Virus record (IMG/VR): IMGVR_UViG_3300050014_000235
Span: 1-30,200 of that record
Length of the DNA: 30,200 nucleotides
Origin: a virus
Reading direction: 5' to 3' (one strand)
Shown: piece after piece, positions 28,615 to 30,200 of the stretch
Numbering within the stretch: position 1 is the first letter of the stretch
Layout of the letters: every line of letters begins with the position of its first letter
Position numbers and translations under genes: made by a program
The notes under the pieces: generated by a model
Database searches by the model: none
Seen by the model: only the letters and a program-made list of their open reading frames with translations
What the model was told of the DNA's origin: nothing

Positions 28615-28877
28615 CGGTTATCCCCCTTCCGCGTCTCCTGGGCCTGGTTCCGCCCCGGCGCGGTGGGTTCAGGGCTCACCCCACAACGGGCCATCTTTGC
28701 CTTGAGTGCGCAATCCGGGCAGACGGCCTTGGTGGTCGGTGCCTTGCACTTGACACATTGCCCGGCAGATCGGCGTGCCTGATATCGTGCCAAGTGGTAT
28801 CCGTGCTGCTTGGCGGCTTCCTGGGCCTTCTTGGCTTGGGCTTCGGACTTTAGTTTGGCTTGTTCAAATCCGTTCAT
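28611..28877 (-). CDS. zinc-ribbon protein, 88 residues
   Basis: The N-terminus is a Lys/Ala helix (EQAKLKSEAQAKKAQEAAKQ), followed by QCVKCKAPTTKAVCPDCALK, a four-Cys ribbon. The C-terminus is Pro-rich. ATG 28877 follows GGGGAAC. It looks like a small basic phage protein associated with recombination or replication. The stop overlaps NinB. Confidence 0.65.
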   Translation of the reverse strand: MNGFEQAKLKSEAQAKKAQEAAKQHGYHLARYQARRSAGQCVKCKAPTTKAVCPDCALKAKMARCGVSPEPTAPGRNQAQETRKGDNR

Positions 28878-28896
28878 TCCGTTCCCCTGTATGGTT

Positions 28897-29403
28897 TCAT
28901 GCTACGCCATCCGGATTGACCGGGCCAGCCCAGTCAGTTGTGTCTCCCCTATCCGTGTTCCTACTTATAGATTCCGTCCCTGGTACAGATGCATAGGCAG
29001 AGGCAGGTAACGTAACTTTTGGTAACGCGTTACCAGTTGTTACCCGGCGGCGTTCGCGTGACTCTCTCATAGCTCGCGCCTTGCTCCCATCTTTTTCTTG
29101 CAACCGCTCTCTATAATTTGAATAATTCAAAATTTGCCATCCCCCAGGTATGGATGAAATCCTCCGCCCCTCATTGTCGGGAGTCCTGCTCTCCGGATCA
29201 GGGGAAGAAAGGCGACCGATGGCAAACCGCATCTCGTCCACACTCACCCTGGCTAGGCTAGCAAACCCAGGGATTGAACCCTCAACCTTCCCATAGGCGT
29301 CACAAGTGGCCAGCATCGCAATCCACACAATACGGGTGGCGTTGTCCTCGCACCAAATTGTGCTGGTGATGATGGACGAAAATAATTTTGAATACCCAGC
29401 CAT
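28897..29403 (-). CDS. winged-helix-like replication protein (putative), 168 residues
   Basis: ATG 29403 joins the previous stop (TGATG), GTG 29406 is an alternative. The N-terminal 100 residues (YSKLFSSIITSTIWCED, then RIVWIAMLATCDAYGKVEGSI, LARVSVDEMRFAIGRLSSPDP, SRTPDNEGRRI and GGWQILNYSNYRE) match a very common phage replication-initiation-like module with a winged-helix fold. The C-terminus is Ser/Arg-rich and variable. It follows the primase; a helper for helicase or origin loading is inferred. Confidence 0.65.
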   Translation of the reverse strand: MAGYSKLFSSIITSTIWCEDNATRIVWIAMLATCDAYGKVEGSIPGFASLARVSVDEMRFAIGRLSSPDPESRTPDNEGRRISSIPGGWQILNYSNYRERLQEKDGSKARAMRESRERRRVTTGNALPKVTLPASAYASVPGTESISRNTDRGDTTDWAGPVNPDGVA

Positions 29404-30200
29404 CACGCCCCCGATTTGTTTTGCTCAGACCAAACATCTTGCCAGTCCATCCCAGGGATAGGCGGGATCATAACCTCAACCGTCAACCCCTTGGCTTTGA
29501 GTTTCCGGGCCAATTCGAACGCCGCAGCTTGCCCGGTGAACGATAGGTCATGATCTCCGCATACCACCACAGACTCAACCCCGAGGGGAACATCCCATAC
29601 CCGCATCCCGTTGGCGCTCACAGCGGCCCATACCGGGAGGCCGAACAGTTTGCCGGCACAGATCGCCGTTTCGATCCCCTCGGCAATGCCGATGCGCTTT
29701 TGGAGAGGCCCTAGCCGAACGGCGGCGCCCTCCAGGGAGAACCCCGGCATCATCATGCGCACAGGGTCCACGGCGGCTTTCTGCCCATCTGCGCCCAGAA
29801 ACGTCCGGTGGATACTCGCGCCCTTGCCGTCAGCGTAGCGCAGGACGGCGAGCATCCCAGGGTGGGTTCCGCCGTCAGGGTGTCTCAACCCAGGATGTGC
29901 CCGCAGATCACCCATGAGGCCATCCAGGGCCCCGCAACGCCGGGTCAGGTAGGACCATGCTGCCGTCTCCGGGAGAACGCGCCCTGAGCCTTCCCACATG
30001 GCCTTTAGCGAGCGCCCCTTGTCTTCGTCGGTTCGCTCCGCCCGGTGTTGTTCGGTGGGGATCCTACCGAGCATGGCATCAATCTCGAATGCAGCTCGCG
30101 GGAATGCCCACCCTCGGTAGGCCATGAGCAGTTGCATCCCGGTCCCGGCGCCGCAGGCAGAGCAAAAATAACTTCCGGATCCGTCCTTATCGTCGTACCG
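29403..30200 (-). CDS. Toprim primase (5' end outside window)
   Basis: The open frame continues past 30137 to the edge, starting RYDDKDGSGSYFCSACGAGTG and then MQLLMAYRGWAF, the C-terminal half of a primase zinc ribbon. IGIAEGIETAICAGKLFGLPVWAAVSANGM with VVVCGDHDLSFTGQAAAF forms the Toprim core (E of EGIETA; D-x-D in GDHDLS). This fits DnaG- or P4-alpha-like phage primases; no helicase motif (Walker A) is in the visible part. It is coupled to the winged-helix gene downstream. Confidence 0.8.
   Translation of the reverse strand, partial: RYDDKDGSGSYFCSACGAGTGMQLLMAYRGWAFPRAAFEIDAMLGRIPTEQHRAERTDEDKGRSLKAMWEGSGRVLPETAAWSYLTRRCGALDGLMGDLRAHPGLRHPDGGTHPGMLAVLRYADGKGASIHRTFLGADGQKAAVDPVRMMMPGFSLEGAAVRLGPLQKRIGIAEGIETAICAGKLFGLPVWAAVSANGMRVWDVPLGVESVVVCGDHDLSFTGQAAAFELARKLKAKGLTVEVMIPPIPGMDWQDVWSEQNKSGA

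Noticed and set aside
1-30200. tRNA genes, CRISPR array, insertion sequence, integrase or attachment site
   Set aside because: I looked for tRNA-like GTTCGA arms in intergenic space, regularly spaced repeats, transposase or recombinase motifs, and found none supported; gaps are too short.

Overview
The window is a contiguous piece of a tailed-phage (or prophage) genome of the short-tailed, P22-like morphogenesis type. The evidence is the complete structural block on the minus strand, in nearly the same order as in P22: terminase small and large subunits, portal, scaffold, coat, gp4-like adaptor, gp10-like tail hub, a small protein in the gp26 position, a GNAT-like protein in the gp14 position, three ejection-type proteins (gp7, gp20 and gp16 positions) and a tail fibre. 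The DNA is GC-rich. Genes are packed with ATGA, GTGA or TGATG start/stop overlaps. The host cannot be named; a spanin-like protein and a secreted esterase with a possible lipobox fit a Gram-negative (diderm) host. No integrase, CI-type repressor, tRNA, CRISPR array or insertion sequence was seen.

Layout. (1) 1-5085, plus strand: about seventeen small, translationally coupled genes of accessory/early type. They start with the tail of a repeat protein and include a Rad52/ERF-like annealing protein, a Ref-like HNH protein, several Cys-pair proteins and a one-helix membrane peptide. GC-rich hairpins and a repeated TCCTGTCCA-type motif lie at the gene junctions. (2) 5086-5164: convergent boundary with two mutually exclusive hairpins. 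(3) 5165-5743, minus strand: a helix-turn-helix protein and a small partner, divergent across an operator-like region (5744-5859) from (4) a lone plus-strand SASA/CE6-type acetylesterase (5860-6795) with a signal-peptide-like segment. (5) 6782-23437, minus strand: tail fibre back to portal. (6) 23434-25001, minus strand: lysis cassette (M15 endolysin, holin-like, spanin-like, small membrane protein) inserted between terminase and portal, preceded by a TATAAT box and a hairpin that overlaps the endolysin ribosome site. (7) 25060-27739, minus strand: HTH protein, tiny membrane peptide, 88-residue protein, TerL, TerS and two small proteins. (8) 27736-30200, minus strand: an out-of-frame HEXXH segment next to a 107-residue protein, NinB, a zinc-ribbon protein, a winged-helix-like replication protein and a Toprim primase that runs off the right edge.

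Minus-strand genes would be transcribed from right to left: replication and recombination, then packaging, lysis, head, tail and fibre. The plus-strand early genes converge on the end of that unit near 5.1 kb. The most unusual points are the lysis cassette between terL and portal, the out-of-frame zincin segment, the isolated secreted-type esterase with its own operator-like region, the junction motif and hairpin system, a tandem pair of paralogous head-region genes, and a beta-module shared by the tail hub and the fibre.
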